Origin: Pyrrhoderma lamaoense
Taxonomy: Eukaryota > Basidiomycota > Agaricomycetes > Hymenochaetales > Hymenochaetaceae
Assembly (NCBI GenBank): GCA_002794735.1
Contig: NBAZ01000014.1
Span: 558,001 to 622,000 of the forward strand
Direction of reading: 5' to 3'
DNA length: 64,000 bases
Positions 12,264-24,777 of this stretch are shown here, piece after piece; the first letter of the stretch is position 1; every line of letters starts with the position of its first letter. The position numbers and the translations under genes were made by a program. A model generated the notes under the pieces. It saw nothing but the letters and a program-made list of their open reading frames with translations. It was not told the DNA's origin and ran no database searches.

Positions 12264-14628
12264 CTAACTCCAAACATCTAACATCAATCTCGACCTCTCC
12301 TTCAATAACTTCATTTCGGCTGCTCCTTCTACCTCCGCGCTACCTCCCTTTGCCTCTCCGAGTATCCGTTGCAGTGTATCTTCAACACATTTACTCATAC
12401 CCTTTGCATCACCACATATGTAGACGTACCCCTTTCCCTTCAAGATAGCATCAGCCAATACCTCACGTTGTTCCCAAATAAGGTCTTGTACGTAAATCTT
12501 TGATCCGTCAGGCTTGTATGGTGGTTCCCGAGAAAAGGCGCAATGCATCAAGAATTTCCCGCCCAATTCCTTTTCATACTCAGGCCATTCTTCTCTATAC
12601 AAGAAGTCTTCGGTAGACTTGCGACAACCATAGAACAACCAGATACGTCCCCAGTCATTAAGTGCATCGGCCCCATTTTTCTCAACTGTTCGTCTAGCGA
12701 GTGCAACACGTTCTTGGACAAATCCACGGAATGGCGCAACACCCTAGGAGAAACGTAAGAAAAGATTATGTTAGTGTTAGTGCCAAAACAAACTATCGAA
12801 AGTGAGGTGAGATGAAAGAAGACTTACAGTTCCCGGACCAACCATGATCACCGGAGTTTTGGGGTTCGTAGGAAGTCGGAAAGTAGATCGGCGAACATGT
12901 ATTGGGACTTTGTAACCTGTCTCGCCCTTGTACGCACCTCTTGGACCATCAATAGCATATGTTGGGGCATTCAAATGAGTCGGTTCTTGAAGCGCTCCAT
13001 CAACATCTGAAACTGATCCATTGTGTGCATGTTTCAGGCTGAGAAGGAAGTTTGAGCCAACACCGTATACATTTTTCGCAGGTAGGTGCTCCGAGGACAG
13101 GGATTGGTACTTGAGAACGACTGCAGTGACATGGATCGACCCCGGGTGAAGTTTAGGGCTGGATGAAATTGAATAGAACCGTGGCTGAAGACGAGGTATA
13201 TTTGACACGATTATGTCAAACGGTATCTTCCATGCAGTTGTATTTTCCTTAGTCGGGTTCACGTTCACGTCATTGCCAGAGGCAAGCTGAAGAACTTCGC
13301 CCAGCTTGAGACAGCCACTTGAAACAATCTTGCCATAGGTGTCCTTATCCTGGTTCAGCTTCTTTAAGAATTCCTCTGACTCTGGCGTGGGAGCAAACTT
13401 GGACAATGTTCCTAGCACCTGACGGCCGATAACGGCAGAAATATCGATGTAATGACGAAGCACTGCACTGTATGTAGTTGGAACTGGGAAAGGAACTTTT
13501 GCGAGTGTTGGATCAAGAGACTCAATTCCGATGACGGCATCTTTTTTATCATACAATCCCAGAACGCAAAGAAGGCGCTTTACTTCCAACTCGGAGTTGC
13601 TTGGCCAGACTCCGACGTGATCGCCATGTTGATACGCAATACCAGAACCCTCAATATTTAATTCCATATGAACACAGTTGCGTTCACCATCAAGGGCGAA
13701 TAGTTCACGGGCGACAGTTATCGGGGCCGGATATGGATTCTTAGCATCATGGATACCTTTTGTCTTCGTAAGAGCTCGGGCTGATAGTTCTCCGAGATAG
13801 ACCTTTTCGGGAGGGTGATTCTCGAGTTCGGAAACGACAAAGTCAGCAGAGTCACCCCCTTGACCTTCTTCGACACCCATTGCTTGTGCGAACGCCTCCC
13901 ACATACCATCTTTCCATTCGAGGTAGTCTTCTTCCATGGAGCGGTCGTCATCACCTTCTCCACGTTCGCCAATGCGAATAGCACCCATCTCTTGGAGAGC
14001 AGCATCCATCTTACGTGCGATGGCATTGTAGTGCTCATAAGTTTTGTTTCCAAGACCAAACATGACATACTTAAGACCCTCAAGACGATGAGCACCATTT
14101 GTGAACTCGAAGTCCGACTCAAAGATATTCTGTGTAAGAGTTACAGCGTTATCAGTGGGCTCACCCTCTCCGTATGTAGCCATAACGAATATAACCGCGC
14201 AGTCTTCGGGAAGTTGGTCAAGATTCTCGAAATCATATTCTTCAGGGTCGCACACGAGGGATGCTAACCCGAATTTTTGTTTCGCCTCCTTGGCAAGCCT
14301 GATAGCGTACTCCTCTGCCGTACCCGTTTGTGACCCATAGAAAATAGCAATGCGTTTTTTCTGTACAAAAACATTGATATTGAGTTTAGGGGAAGAATAC
14401 TGATACACAGATAAACGCATGTTAATCCACTCGTTTACTCACACTCTCTTTCATTTTAGCAATGAAATCCCGGGGATTGCCTCCGCCATTGGCAGTTGCA
14501 GACTTTGAAGGAATAGTAGGTACCGAGGGTTGCTTTTGGCTGGAGAATATTTGGTCCTTAAAGAGATATAGGGCGGCAAGTACGACACCGAGGCCCAGAA
14601 TGACCACGTCAGAAGACGACGAGGCCAT
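12264..14628 (-). CDS. NCP1: NADPH-cytochrome P450 reductase
   Basis: Three exons, complement of 12264-12743, 12828-14360 and 14443-14628, give 732 residues, the usual length. The enzyme passes electrons from NADPH through FAD and FMN to P450s and other haem enzymes at the ER surface. The start at 14628 puts a hydrophobic anchor (VVILGLGVVLAALYLF) at residues 8-23. Then come the FMN-binding flavodoxin motif FYGSQTGTAEEYA and ATYGEGEPTDNA, the FAD-binding RFYSISSSP, the NADPH-binding MVGPGT/GVAPFRGF (split by an intron), FYGCR and CGDAKGMS, and the typical C-terminus LDVWS. An in-frame ATG at 14697 would bury the anchor behind 23 extra residues. The frame is clean. It is divergent to the SET5-like gene. 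Confidence 0.95.
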
Positions 14629-15252
14629 GACTGGCTCTGCTACAGAGGTAGGTTCGACTGGGCGAACGCGAAGTGATGAGCTAGCGAAAAACGACATTGA
14701 TGAGAGGGTGATAAAGGTGAAACAGACGAGAAACTTACAATGGGGGCTATATGTATGCCCGCAGGGGAGGAAGATGGCGGTCTGGAGAAGAGATGTAATC
14801 TGACAGGGATTATAGATAAATCGCCTGATCAAATATCAAATAGTAGCGCAATTATGTAATGCAAAAACTATATGCTTATTGAGAAATTAGTGTACAAAAT
14901 ATATATTACATAACGTTATTTTGTAAACTTGAATACAAAATAAGTGCCACGTAATGCAATAACGCATACAGCTTGTCCCTTAGAATAAGCGCCTCGAGAG
15001 AGGGGCGTGTGAGAGCACCTGCAGGCGGGTTTGTCGACAAGTTCTTTCCGGAGGTCAAGGAATCATCTCACGAAACACGTCTTACGCTCTCAAACATTCC
15101 GTCTGCGTTCCCTCCGTCCACTACACACTTCAGATTACTAGGGCGCATTCTGGACGTATATACTCCCCGTACGGCCCAATAAAGTTGCATACAACGGCCG
15201 CTTAAGATCTGTTAAAGCCCGCAACGTAATTATTTATTCCGGTCATAAATCC

Positions 15253-16922
15253 ATGCCTATCACCCCTTCGGATGAGGACCTCGCTGCTGCCCTCACCGAC
15301 CTCCGAGGTGGAAATCCGACTCTCGGAGCATCAAAGCTGCACGCAAAGCTACTAGACGTACATCCCGACTGGTCTGTTAGCGAAAAACGCGTCAAGAAGT
15401 CACTCGCAGTCAATAACCTTGTTATTCTCCTCCACCTCCAAAATCATCTTCTGGTGATGTAGCGGGTTCACTTAAAAAAGAAGATGGGTTACCTACCCCA
15501 AGTTATACTACTGTTCAAAGTTTCAATGTGTCTCAATACGCTCAAAAAATAAAGGTAGTTGATTTCGGCCACCCAAGGGGAAAGGGTCTCGTTGCTACTG
15601 CGCCTATCGCCCAGGGAGAAGAACTCTGGTCTGAAGTTCCTTTTGTTCATGCTCCAGACTGGGAAGTATATGATCTTCAAGCGGCATCACGCGCCTGTAT
15701 GTACTGTATGACACAGCTATCGGGAAATGCTCTCCAAGCCTCGATCCCTTGTCAATACTCCAAGAACGTCTTTACGACTGGCTGTAGCGCTCGATTCTGT
15801 AATAGGCTGTGCCTTTTACGCGCCCAGAAGCTTCATCCACTTCTTTGTCAGTCTGCAAATCCTGGATGCACCCTTCTGCTAGCTTTTGCTCGACAGAGGC
15901 ACTGGACTGCATACTATGCTGTGGTGCAATGCATAGCTCGGATACTTCTTGCGGAGGATCAAGGTCGTCATCAGGAAGCCGAAGATGGATTTAATTTTCT
16001 TGTCGCGCTTTCTCGAATAACTATGGAGGACAGATGGAAAATCAATGGGTATGTATCCTGAAATCGTATTTCATTGTTCTTAGTAACTTGACTTGGTTTC
16101 ATGGTTTTCTTACTATCAAACCAAGCTCAAACATAACAACTCAAGATCAACAAATATGGAAATTATCGCATACACTAGCTGTTCAAGCACTCCTTGAGCC
16201 TGAGAATCCTAGAGACAAGAAACAACTCAGCAAGTTATTGAGTAAACCTATTTCAGACAAGTATCGAGAACGTTTGTTCAAATATGATGACTTTATGCAG
16301 ATGACGGCTGGTATGAGTCTTAGTAAGTATCCTATTCATTGAGCCCTTAGTAGAGAATTAGTGTTATGATTGATTTTGCTGCTCCCTAATTAATGTAGAT
16401 CTCCATTACCGGGGCGGTCTTTATCTCCTTCATTCGCATCTTAACCATTCCTGCCAACCTACTCTGAGTATTTCCATCTTACCTCCCCCTTCTTCTGTTA
16501 CTACAAGCAACCAAGCCAGCCGGTCTCAACCGTTGCGGTTGACAGCCGTTGCACGGCGTGACATCAAGCCAGGGGAAGAACTCACAATCTCGTATGTTAA
16601 TCCGGATTATCCCCTTGAAGTTCGGCGACGAGAGTTGAGATTTTGGGTGATTGAGAATTGTCGATGTCCGAGATGTGTAAAAGAAGAGAAGGCAGAGAAA
16701 TCTAAAGCTGGTGCTAGTGCTGTTGCTGACAAGACGAAGGAAGGAAACGGGAAAGAAGCCCATGTTAATGGTAATGAAATTGGGAATGAAGATGAGAGTA
16801 AGGAGGGTCATGAGGGAAATGGCATTCACAAAGCAGAGGATAGTACCCTCACGGAGGGAGAGGGCCATTGCGAACTTCCTGGTTTGACTGAGGAACTAAA
16901 AGCTGGATTTGGTCTTCTATAG
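15253..16922 (+). CDS. SET5: SET5-like protein-lysine methyltransferase
   Basis: Exons 15253-16048, 16126-16322 and 16399-16922. The SET domain is split by a cysteine-rich insert, as in SET5/SMYD proteins: GKGLVAT and GEELWSE at its start, a C-x2-C/C-x-A-R-F-C-type zinc cluster around CMYCMT and CSARFCN, then HSHLNHSCQPT, AVARRDIKPGEELTISYVN and the post-SET cysteines CRCPRC. Yeast Set5 methylates histone H4; the role here is inferred from family. The C-terminus is a Glu/Lys/Gly-rich tail. The N-terminal segment (MPITPSDEDLAAALTDL...VSEKRVKK) joins the rest only if one base is added near 15424, where the sequence would read VIPPPP. Exon lengths fit the splice phases only with that extra base. 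Confidence 0.8.
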
Positions 16923-17555
16923 TCTGTTGGTTGGTCTATAGTAAACCTCGTACCTAGCATCGACTGAAAGTCCAAAAAAAGAAGGTTTGCGAGATTCTGA
17001 ATATGGAGAGTGCAAGCTAAGTGGATTGTGGCTGACTGACTTAAAAAATTAGTTTTGTTACATAGTGATACTACCTTTAGTTTTGTATGTAGGTTGAGAA
17101 TTCATACGGAGTGAGGAGGTTATAATATTAATCAGATATTAAACAAAATAAATAGATAACGAAACCTTATTATACAGTTATTTATGAAGTCTTAAACTTC
17201 CGACTTAAGAAGATTTTCTGGTGAGATCAGAAGTCGCAGACGGATCTAGAATAATGGAACCTGTGATCCTCATATGAAATCTGAGCTGCTCTCCATGCGC
17301 ATCTTTCTTCTAATACTCACACAAGGAGAGAATAGGTAAGTATTGTACCATATGTGGCTATCGTACTAGTTTAGTGGGAAAGTATTTATATACCCATCGC
17401 GCTCGACATTCCGGGTTTAGCATACTTCCTTTCCTTCCTTCATCCAGTTACGACCACGAGACAGAATTTCAACGCAACTGAGACAAAACTCATCTTGAGT
17501 AGTAGACTTCAATACTTGCCTCTTCTTCGCTATCTAGCAAGAAATTCAGTTGAAG
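16923..17555. other. Intergenic region
   Basis: AT-rich spacer between the SET5-like gene and the short-chain dehydrogenase gene. No gene was seen; it should contain the 3' end signals of the former and the promoter of the latter. Confidence 0.5.
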
Positions 17556-19177
17556 ATGGGTTTTGTTCCCGAAAAAGCTTTGAAAGACGTCGACCTCAGC
17601 AAAAGAGTCATACTTGTTACTGGATCAACGTGCGTTTGTATTACTAATCGTATTTGTTTTTTTAGTTTTGATGTTACTGTTTCCTTTCGGAGTTCGAAAG
17701 ATTTGTTAACACGATGCTTGAAATGAAATAGCCTGGGTTTTTCGCATCACTATTCTTTCATGTGTTAATTGCATATTTGAGATCTTGTGATTTTATACCC
17801 AAATTTGCATTGAAATAATTTTTGTTCTTCATGATATGAGTAAATGGGCTTATTGATACCAAAACTGATAGGTCGGGAATTGGCTTTGAAACGGCTCGTA
17901 TCCTAGTTCATAAAGGCGCAAAGGTCTACTTAGCTGCTAGAAATGCTGAAAAGGCAGCTGCATGTATCAAACGTCTAGAGGACGAAGGGAAAGACGTTCA
18001 GGGATATGGTGAGGCTATATTTCACCACTTGGACCTTGCGGACCCAGCACTTGCAAAGCAATCTGCCGAGGAATTCTTGAAGAAAGAGGAACGTTTGGAT
18101 GTGTTGAGTACGTCTCTTGATCCTGTCTCCCGGATTGACATGACTTATACCTTGAATGTGTTTAGTCAATAATGCAGCTACGTAAGTAATGGGTCTGCAT
18201 TATTCTTACCGCAAAGAATTTGTGAATTTTAGTCCTGGAGTATGTGCTGACGAATAGATAGTATCATTGAAGATCAGAAAATGGGTCCTAACGGCATCCA
18301 GGATATCATGCTCGTCAAGTGTGTTTTACTACTAGTCTTAATATAATTTATCGAATTAGATTTTCTGATTATTCTTCTCAATTCTTTCAGCGTCTTTTCC
18401 CCATTTGTATTCACTTCTGTGCTTCTTCCTTTACTAAAGAAAACAGCTTCGGAATCCGACTCAGATGTACGCATCATCAATGTATGTGTTTTTCTTTCTT
18501 ATTATTTTTTGAAAGTGAAGAGGTTGAAATTTTGGATATGTCATGCAAAGGTTGCTTCTGACGCACATAACTTCGCTCCATCGACTGCGCGCTTCAGTAG
18601 TAAAGAGGACTTTAATGTTGCCTTTGGTAATAGCTTTATGGGGTTGTTAAAAACTTATGGTAAGTATGCCTTCTTGTAATGATTATGCTACATACTCACA
18701 AGATTATGAAAAGGTCTATCAAAACTTGCTCAAATTTATTGGACACGAGAGCTTGCTCGCCATCTGGACGATGAAGGATCCAGCATCATCATTCTAGCGT
18801 TGCATCCAGGGACCATATTCACAGGTCAGTAGTCTCTTTCACGCCTTTGTGATACGTCGTGTCTCACGATTTCTATTCTCTCAAATAATGATGCAGAAAA
18901 TACGGAGGCAACGGCAAAACGTTTTCCCTTCCCAATCTCCACTTTCCTTCATTACTTCGCGAAGCTCACCTTTGGTAGCGTCAGAGATGGCGCCGGAACG
19001 CCCGTGCTCGCAGCTGTTTCTCCTTCTATTCGTGCTGAGAAAGATAAATATCAAGGCGCATATTTGAAGCCTATAGGAAAACTTGGGAAAACTTCGAAAC
19101 TCGCGCAAGATGATGAGAAGGCTAAGGAGTTATATAATACCACAGAGAGCCTATTGAAGGAATGGGGCGTTTTATAA
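17556..19177 (+). CDS. Short-chain dehydrogenase/reductase
   Basis: Eight exons (17556-17629, 17872-18107, 18166-18181, 18262-18318, 18391-18481, 18551-18659, 18714-18824, 18897-19177) give 324 residues in one clean frame. Motifs in order: the nucleotide-binding TGSTSGIG, split by the first intron; LAARN after the second strand; LDLAD; NNAAT; the serine strand (VRIINVASDAH); and the catalytic YGLSKLAQIYWTREL region. In that region the tyrosine/lysine pair appears as Y-x3-K. This resembles the retinol dehydrogenase/WWOX-like or light-dependent-reductase-like SDRs common in basidiomycetes. The substrate is unknown. The exon of 16 bases and the long first intron are unusual but keep the frame. 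Confidence 0.85.
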
Positions 19178-19433
19178 ACAGTATAATCTCGTGAATACAC
19201 TTTATACCCAGTTTTACTGTAGCCTTGTGATATCGAATATATGACTTATGTGATCTTGTTTCTTCGTAATATTGGGGGCTGAAGACGAAATTTACTAAAT
19301 TATAGTAAATGTGTGAGTCTAATATACATAAGGGCCGGCAATTTGGTGTTTGTTACGTAATCAGACATTCAGACATCACTCTAACGGCTGTAGAGGCTCA
19401 TTATTGCTATAGCTTCTGATAGAGCTACGAATC

Positions 19434-19815
19434 ATGCCTGATGAAGAGCTATCGTTTTTTGACAAAGAGAGAGATCGCCTATCAAATGAGATTGCATCGG
19501 TACGCACCTATCAACTCGGTTTATCCACTTCTACCCACCTAGCCTTTTACCAAAGGGCTTTGAACACCTCTTAACACATACCAATGTTCTCAACCGTAAA
19601 CTTGAGGAAGTACTTGGGATGACAAAGGAATACACGACTATCGCGTCTCTATGGTCACGATTCCACTTGCTGATGCTTCGCTCTCAAGGGTCTTCCCCGA
19701 GGATGACGCATCAAACGTAGAAGAGGAGAGCCTTGTTGTCCCTTTACACGATACTACCATTCTCGCCGACCCAAATGCACCTCATGGACTACCGGAACGG
19801 GGGGCTATACGCTAA
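19434..19815 (+). CDS. DAD1: DASH complex subunit DAD1-like
   Basis: Exons 19434-19499 and 19556-19815. The protein begins MPDEELSFFDKERDRL, continues EIASGFEHLL, then NVLNRKLEEVLGMTKEY and SLWSRFH, which fits DAD1, a small coiled-coil subunit of the kinetochore DASH/Dam1 ring. Read without correction the frame stops at 19720 (76 residues). With one base added near 19667 it continues through an acidic tail (VFPEDDASNVEEE) to a stop at 19815 (108 residues), and only this version has a tail resembling those of relatives. Which end is right is inference. Confidence 0.65.
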
Positions 19816-20921
19816 CGGTACCACCATCTGCAAAGAAGGCGGTTGATTGAATATATGAAGTAACGCGCTATCTACACGTGTAGAGAGAGAGGGTCGAATA
19901 TATGTATCCCAATACATGAACCAGTCAACCCATAAGCTTGTTCGTACTGGCCAATTTTGAAAGCCGAAGATGTCTTTACCTATGGCATAATGGATGGTAT
20001 GGAATTCCAGATAACATGAATGGTCGCCGATCACCCCTGACGTTAAAAATGCTGCTGGTGTATTCAGAATCTGATGTCCATATATAACGTACCATTGTTT
20101 TCACACCGCCCTTGTATAAATCAGATTCGAGTCAAGTTATCAATATGTATGCTCTGTTTTTTTGGGCAATAAACTATCGGAGACGTCTGTCTGTGTCTGG
20201 TAACATACCGATGCTATGTGATAGTGCTAATCTCCCAGAGAGAACTTGCTTGAATCTTCGATTATTAAGCTGGTTTGCTACGTAACATGCCGAAGGAACT
20301 GACACTGATGGTGGCACTACGATTGGTCTCGATACATCCATGCCACGCCGGTAGTTGCCCTTTTTGACGTCTTAGTGCTTCTAAGTATATTCAGTACCAA
20401 TGTGCTTCCCAGTGGCCCTCGTCTCTTGGACATAGTCTACCTTAGATATTGGTCCTACTAATAAGAATTTTCCTGTTTCTTGGATCTACTTGTCAAGACA
20501 TTGTAAACGCAACATATACGTGAGGGCATAACAGCCGATTATAAACTATAGTACAGTAAGAACTGGCACGACAGATGCTATCTTATACTGTCACATGTTA
20601 TCAAAGAGATGATGATGGGACTACTGATATCCATCGCTACTGCATACCCATGAATGATCCTACATCTCGGACGTCTAGTAAAGTCAGTTCATTGGTGAAG
20701 CCGTAAAGAAACTTGCGCTTTGTTACTAAAGTCAGATAAACTTGGATCTTGAACTGGAGCGCCGAAGATCCCGCCATATGGTCACCTACACGCATTCAAT
20801 CATTACCCTTATAATCATGTAATTAATGGTATTTTCTCTTGGATCTCTTTCTCTCTAAGATGTATGCTTTTGTCTGTTTGGGAATTTTCTCTGGATATGT
20901 GCTTGTCTTGTTAAGGCGCAG
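19816..20921. other. Intergenic region
   Basis: About 1.1 kb with no supported gene. The first exon of the peroxidase, with a signal peptide, is expected near its right end but could not be placed. Confidence 0.4.
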
Positions 20922-22824
20922 GACTACACTGCGTTGGTTAGTGAACTTGAGCACCTTTTAGTTGACACTGGCGGATACAATGATGGCGGCTTCAAGGCTG
21001 GGGTAACTCCATGTAGCATATATAATCAAGGTGCTCAGAATTTGGGACGTCAGAGTGCCGCACAATGGATACGGTCTGCACCCTTTATTTTCTTCTTTCG
21101 ATTACAATCTTACACCTTGTTTCTTACACGTAGGGTTGCATTTCATGATTTCGCAACTGCTAACGTAGCCCTGGGCACAGGTGGAATCGACGGATCTATT
21201 GGATTTGAGACGAATCGAGACGAAGATAAGGGTGCTGCAATGAATGACTCTCTTACCTTCTTTGCCCCTTTCGTTAATAAGTATGCTTCTAGTGAGCTAT
21301 CCATCCCTTGAGTATAAACTGCAACTTACTTGTCACTTATTATACTTAGTGGCCGATCTGATTGCTTTAGGTACTGTGACCGCTGTAGGAGCATGTAGTG
21401 GTCCTCTCATCCCGTTTAAGGGTGGTCGTATTGACGCTATAGAGGCAGGGGAACTCGGTGTTCCCGAAGAGTTTGGAAGTCTCTCTAAGCACTTAGATCA
21501 ATTCTCGAGAGCGGGATTTAACCAAACTGAGATGATAGAATTAACTGCGTGTGGGCATACACTTGGATCTGTTCACCAAGCCGGGTTCCCAGACGTCGTG
21601 CATAATGCGGAATCGCCGGATAATATTGCTGGGACTATACACTTTGATGACACATTCGATGTGTTTGACAACCATATGTATACATTCTTCTTTTTCATAT
21701 ATTTATACATATGGCTCAGTAAACATCTAGAGCGACAAATTATATAGAAGGGGATATCACGGATCCTCTTATAACAAGTTCAAACGCCACTGTCCGCTCA
21801 GACCTTAGAATATTCAGTTCTGATAACAATGTAACTATGAAAAGGTATCTAGAAGCTTTATCATTTCATAATTGATCACGATGCTTAGCACATTTCTAGA
21901 CTAGCAAGCTCGAATGAAGGTTTCTTCTCGACTTGCACTCACGTTATGTCGAAGATGCTCAATACAGTCCCTAGTGGTGTTAGTATAATCCCCATTGAAC
22001 CGATCGGCGTGAAACCGGTAGATGTAAAGTTGTCACTTGACCCAAATGGAACGATGGTTTTCTCTGGAGCTATCCGGCTTCTGAGCTCCAAAGGATTCCC
22101 CGAAAATATAAGAAGAAGAGTCTTGTGAGTTGCAATTACAAAGATATACTTACAAAGACGTCATATTGACGCTGATGCTTAAAACTGAAGAATCTCGTAT
22201 GAATATCGAGATGGTCATAATTGTGAATCGTGTAAAGGTGAAGCAGTGTATAAGCCAGATTCGACAAAAGGAAGTTCTTTATACGGGGAGACATTTTATC
22301 ATTTGTTTTCTCTCCAAATTGATTCTACGAAGGGGATAAGTTCCTACACGATAGTAATAAACGAGTCGCAAAGTACACATTATCCATCATATACTCAGAA
22401 GTTTGTCATCCAAGATCGGGTAATATGGTTGCCAGAGCTAAGCTATATAGAGCACAATAGTAACCAGATAACCGGGAGTTTGTTTGCTGCGGTAAGCTTC
22501 ACCCTTATATCGCCGAGAAGCATATAGTAATACACTACCTAGGCTTGGGTGAATTCGCGGTCTTGTACTGTAAATGCTATACTCCATACTCCTGGCGACC
22601 AACTTGGGGCCAAAAATCCTCGTATCGAAAAGTTTATAATCAATCTCGGTGCTACTAAAGCTATAGCAAACTCTGGATATACTCTTTTCTCATCAGGGGA
22701 AATACCCCTACCGATCAAGAATACAACCACAGCGTCGCGCTCGAGCGTGGATATTGAAGCCATTATTGATTCTAGAGTGTATATTGATGATTTTCGAAAA
22801 CTAAAAGAATGTTCCTTTCCTTAA
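20922..22824 (+). CDS. Class II-like heme peroxidase, N-terminus unresolved
   Basis: Exons 20922-21073, 21134-21291, 21350-21677, 21731-21844, 21900-22124, 22191-22491 and 22543-22824 join in one frame (about 519 residues). The distal haem side is visible as WIR-VAFHDF (Arg and His) and the proximal side as TACGHTLGSVH. ADLIALG, GRIDA and FDNH are also typical of the plant/fungal peroxidase superfamily. A C-terminal region of about 200 residues with beta-rich character follows the peroxidase domain, as in a fungal subgroup I recognise but cannot name. Relatives are secreted; a signal peptide should lie upstream of 20922, but no ATG upstream joins cleanly. Substrate and lignin relevance cannot be judged. 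Confidence 0.8.
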
Positions 22825-22890
22825 TGACTATCTCTATAATTTATCACCTTATGTATTCCAACTAAAGTATATACGCTCAAACGAGCTAAA

Positions 22891-24257
22891 TCATGCAAAA
22901 GTGGGTTTTTTAAGAACCTGTTTTTCTCTAGTGGCCCAAAAACGGTGTGTAAGAGGATCGTTTATAATAGACACCATTTCCCTCGCTTGCGTACTGTCGT
23001 TTCCAAGCTCATACGAGAACCATTCATGAGCAACTTCTGCCCATTTGATAACAGCGTCCCCGCTAAAAAGGATAGTTTTATAAGGTTATAGTCAGAGAAG
23101 ATATAATCACATTTATACTTAGATCTCACTCTGAATGAGAAGCAGCAATATGAACTACATCAGCTGCGAGTCTTCCACGTTCACTCCAATAACCTTCATC
23201 TTCACCAAGAGCCCAGATTTTGTTGGCTATATGGGATGCAGTCAATCCATCAATATGGCGTGTCCCCCAGGATGCAAACTGTTGTCCGAGGAGAGTCATC
23301 TCCGTGAGGCGCTTATCAGATAGCTGAGATTCTGGTTCTGGCAAAGAGCAGACAGAGCAAGAACAATCGAAGTCATAATAATTCTTTAAATAATGTCTAC
23401 GAATCATATGATCAGAGTAAGAGAGCTTCGTATACGAGTATGCTACTTACTGACGCTCGTGGCGCGGTCTTTTAGTATCTGTGTACGTTGTTAAGAGTTC
23501 CTTCAAGATGAGAAGATTAGCAAGATTTCAAAATAAAAGCCTTGTGTACGGTATACCTCTCCTTTCTTGATCGGTTTTAAGGCATGAACAGTAATAAAAC
23601 CCTCCTCTGGTCTCCACGAGTATATAGAGTTGAATGATGAGCTACATCCGTGATTCAACCTGGCCGTCCTAGGGAACAATCCGACGTCTGAGCCTGCGGC
23701 TATGGCATTGGTCTGGAAAATAGCAAGGGCCATGTCGTCTTCTGAAAGAGACACCTCTCTTAGATCTTTCCCTGGAACAACATAAGAGAGAGAATAGAAA
23801 GCATTTTTATCGGAAGTAGAAAGCCTTCCTAGGCGATTCAGGAGAAGCTCTGATGGTGATCCCTGAACTGAAAGTTCAACTAAGGTCAAAACTAGTTGGT
23901 TATTGATTGTCAGTTGCTAAGTACACACTGGAGCTTGGTACCAGAATTAATGGTTTCTCTTTTATTAGTAGCTCCCCTTGCTAGCATACAGGAAGTGCTA
24001 TGTCATGATAATTTTTTTTTCTTGTCAGTCTTTGTGGACTTCACCTGAATGTCCCGATTGGCAATAAGGCCCTTCCCACGGCCAGGTAGTTCCTTAAGTT
24101 CAAATGCAGATGTTTGAAAGCTGGCACTATCTTCAATACTCAGGATTTTATATTTTTTTAGAGTGTAGGCGATTATAGCAGCTAGTGATAGGGCTAAAAT
24201 CAACACATTGAAAGATATTCTACTGTCATGATTAGACCATGGGATGGTTATTGACAT
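22891..24257 (-). CDS. SET-domain protein with N-terminal membrane segment
   Basis: Six exons, complement of 22891-23062, 23130-23396, 23451-23500, 23557-23862, 23927-23980 and 24045-24257, give 353 residues with clean phases. Residues about 14-34 (ISFNVLILALSLAAIIAYTL) form a likely membrane helix. The SET domain follows: GRGKGLIAN, GELLIKEKPL, then ARLNHGCSSSF (the usual NHSC is NHGC here), AL-KPIKKGEELLTTY, and post-SET cysteines CSCSVC. A helical C-terminal part closes the protein. This is a widespread basidiomycete family, and its substrate is unknown. It is a different family member from the SET5-like gene at 15253. It diverges from DDB1 with about 520 bases between starts. Confidence 0.85.
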
Positions 24258-24278
24258 AGCAACTAATGTTTTTCGAGC

Positions 24279-24389
24279 TCACTGTTTTTTCTCGACTTCT
24301 GATATTTCTTGCTTGTTTTTTCTACTGGATGATACCTGATTCTTGTCGTTCTTTCGTTTTCTAAGAGACTGTGTATGGGTGTTTGACAT
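24279..24389 (-). CDS. Short upstream reading frame of 36 codons
   Basis: A lysine/serine-rich frame (MSNTHTQSLRKRKNDKNQ...) lies just upstream of the SET-domain gene on the same strand and ends 21 bases before its ATG. It could be an upstream ORF in the 5' leader or a misread first exon. No in-frame splice to the main gene was found. Confidence 0.25.
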   Translation of the reverse strand: MSNTHTQSLRKRKNDKNQVSSSRKNKQEISEVEKKQ

Positions 24390-24777
24390 GGAGTTGAAGA
24401 GTGATATTTGATTGCCGATTTCGCGTCTTTAGATACTAAGAGACTAGCGATCCATTACCATAACGGATGTATAATCAGATTTTAAATGCTATAGAGAATA
24501 ATCTCAGCTTTTATTACTCTCTTCATGTTACATCGTATCAGAAGAGTAAATCCAGCTATCTTTAACCAATCAAGTAGCCCTTTTCTTCACCTAGAGTCAA
24601 TGGCATTTTCGTCAACTAGTTATAAGTGAACACCAAGGAAGTCCCTGGCATTATGGCTTATGTAACTGCCGCGGTCGCTGATTAATGGTAAATGGTGAAT
24701 ATGTCATTGATTTCCAATATCCGTGGTACGGGTACTAGCGTCTATGCTCTACCCTTATTCATGTTTTCGTACCAGTC

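Noticed and set aside
13815..14267. Antisense frame of 150 codons
   Set aside because: It overlaps the highly conserved flavodoxin region of P450 reductase and has no protein features.
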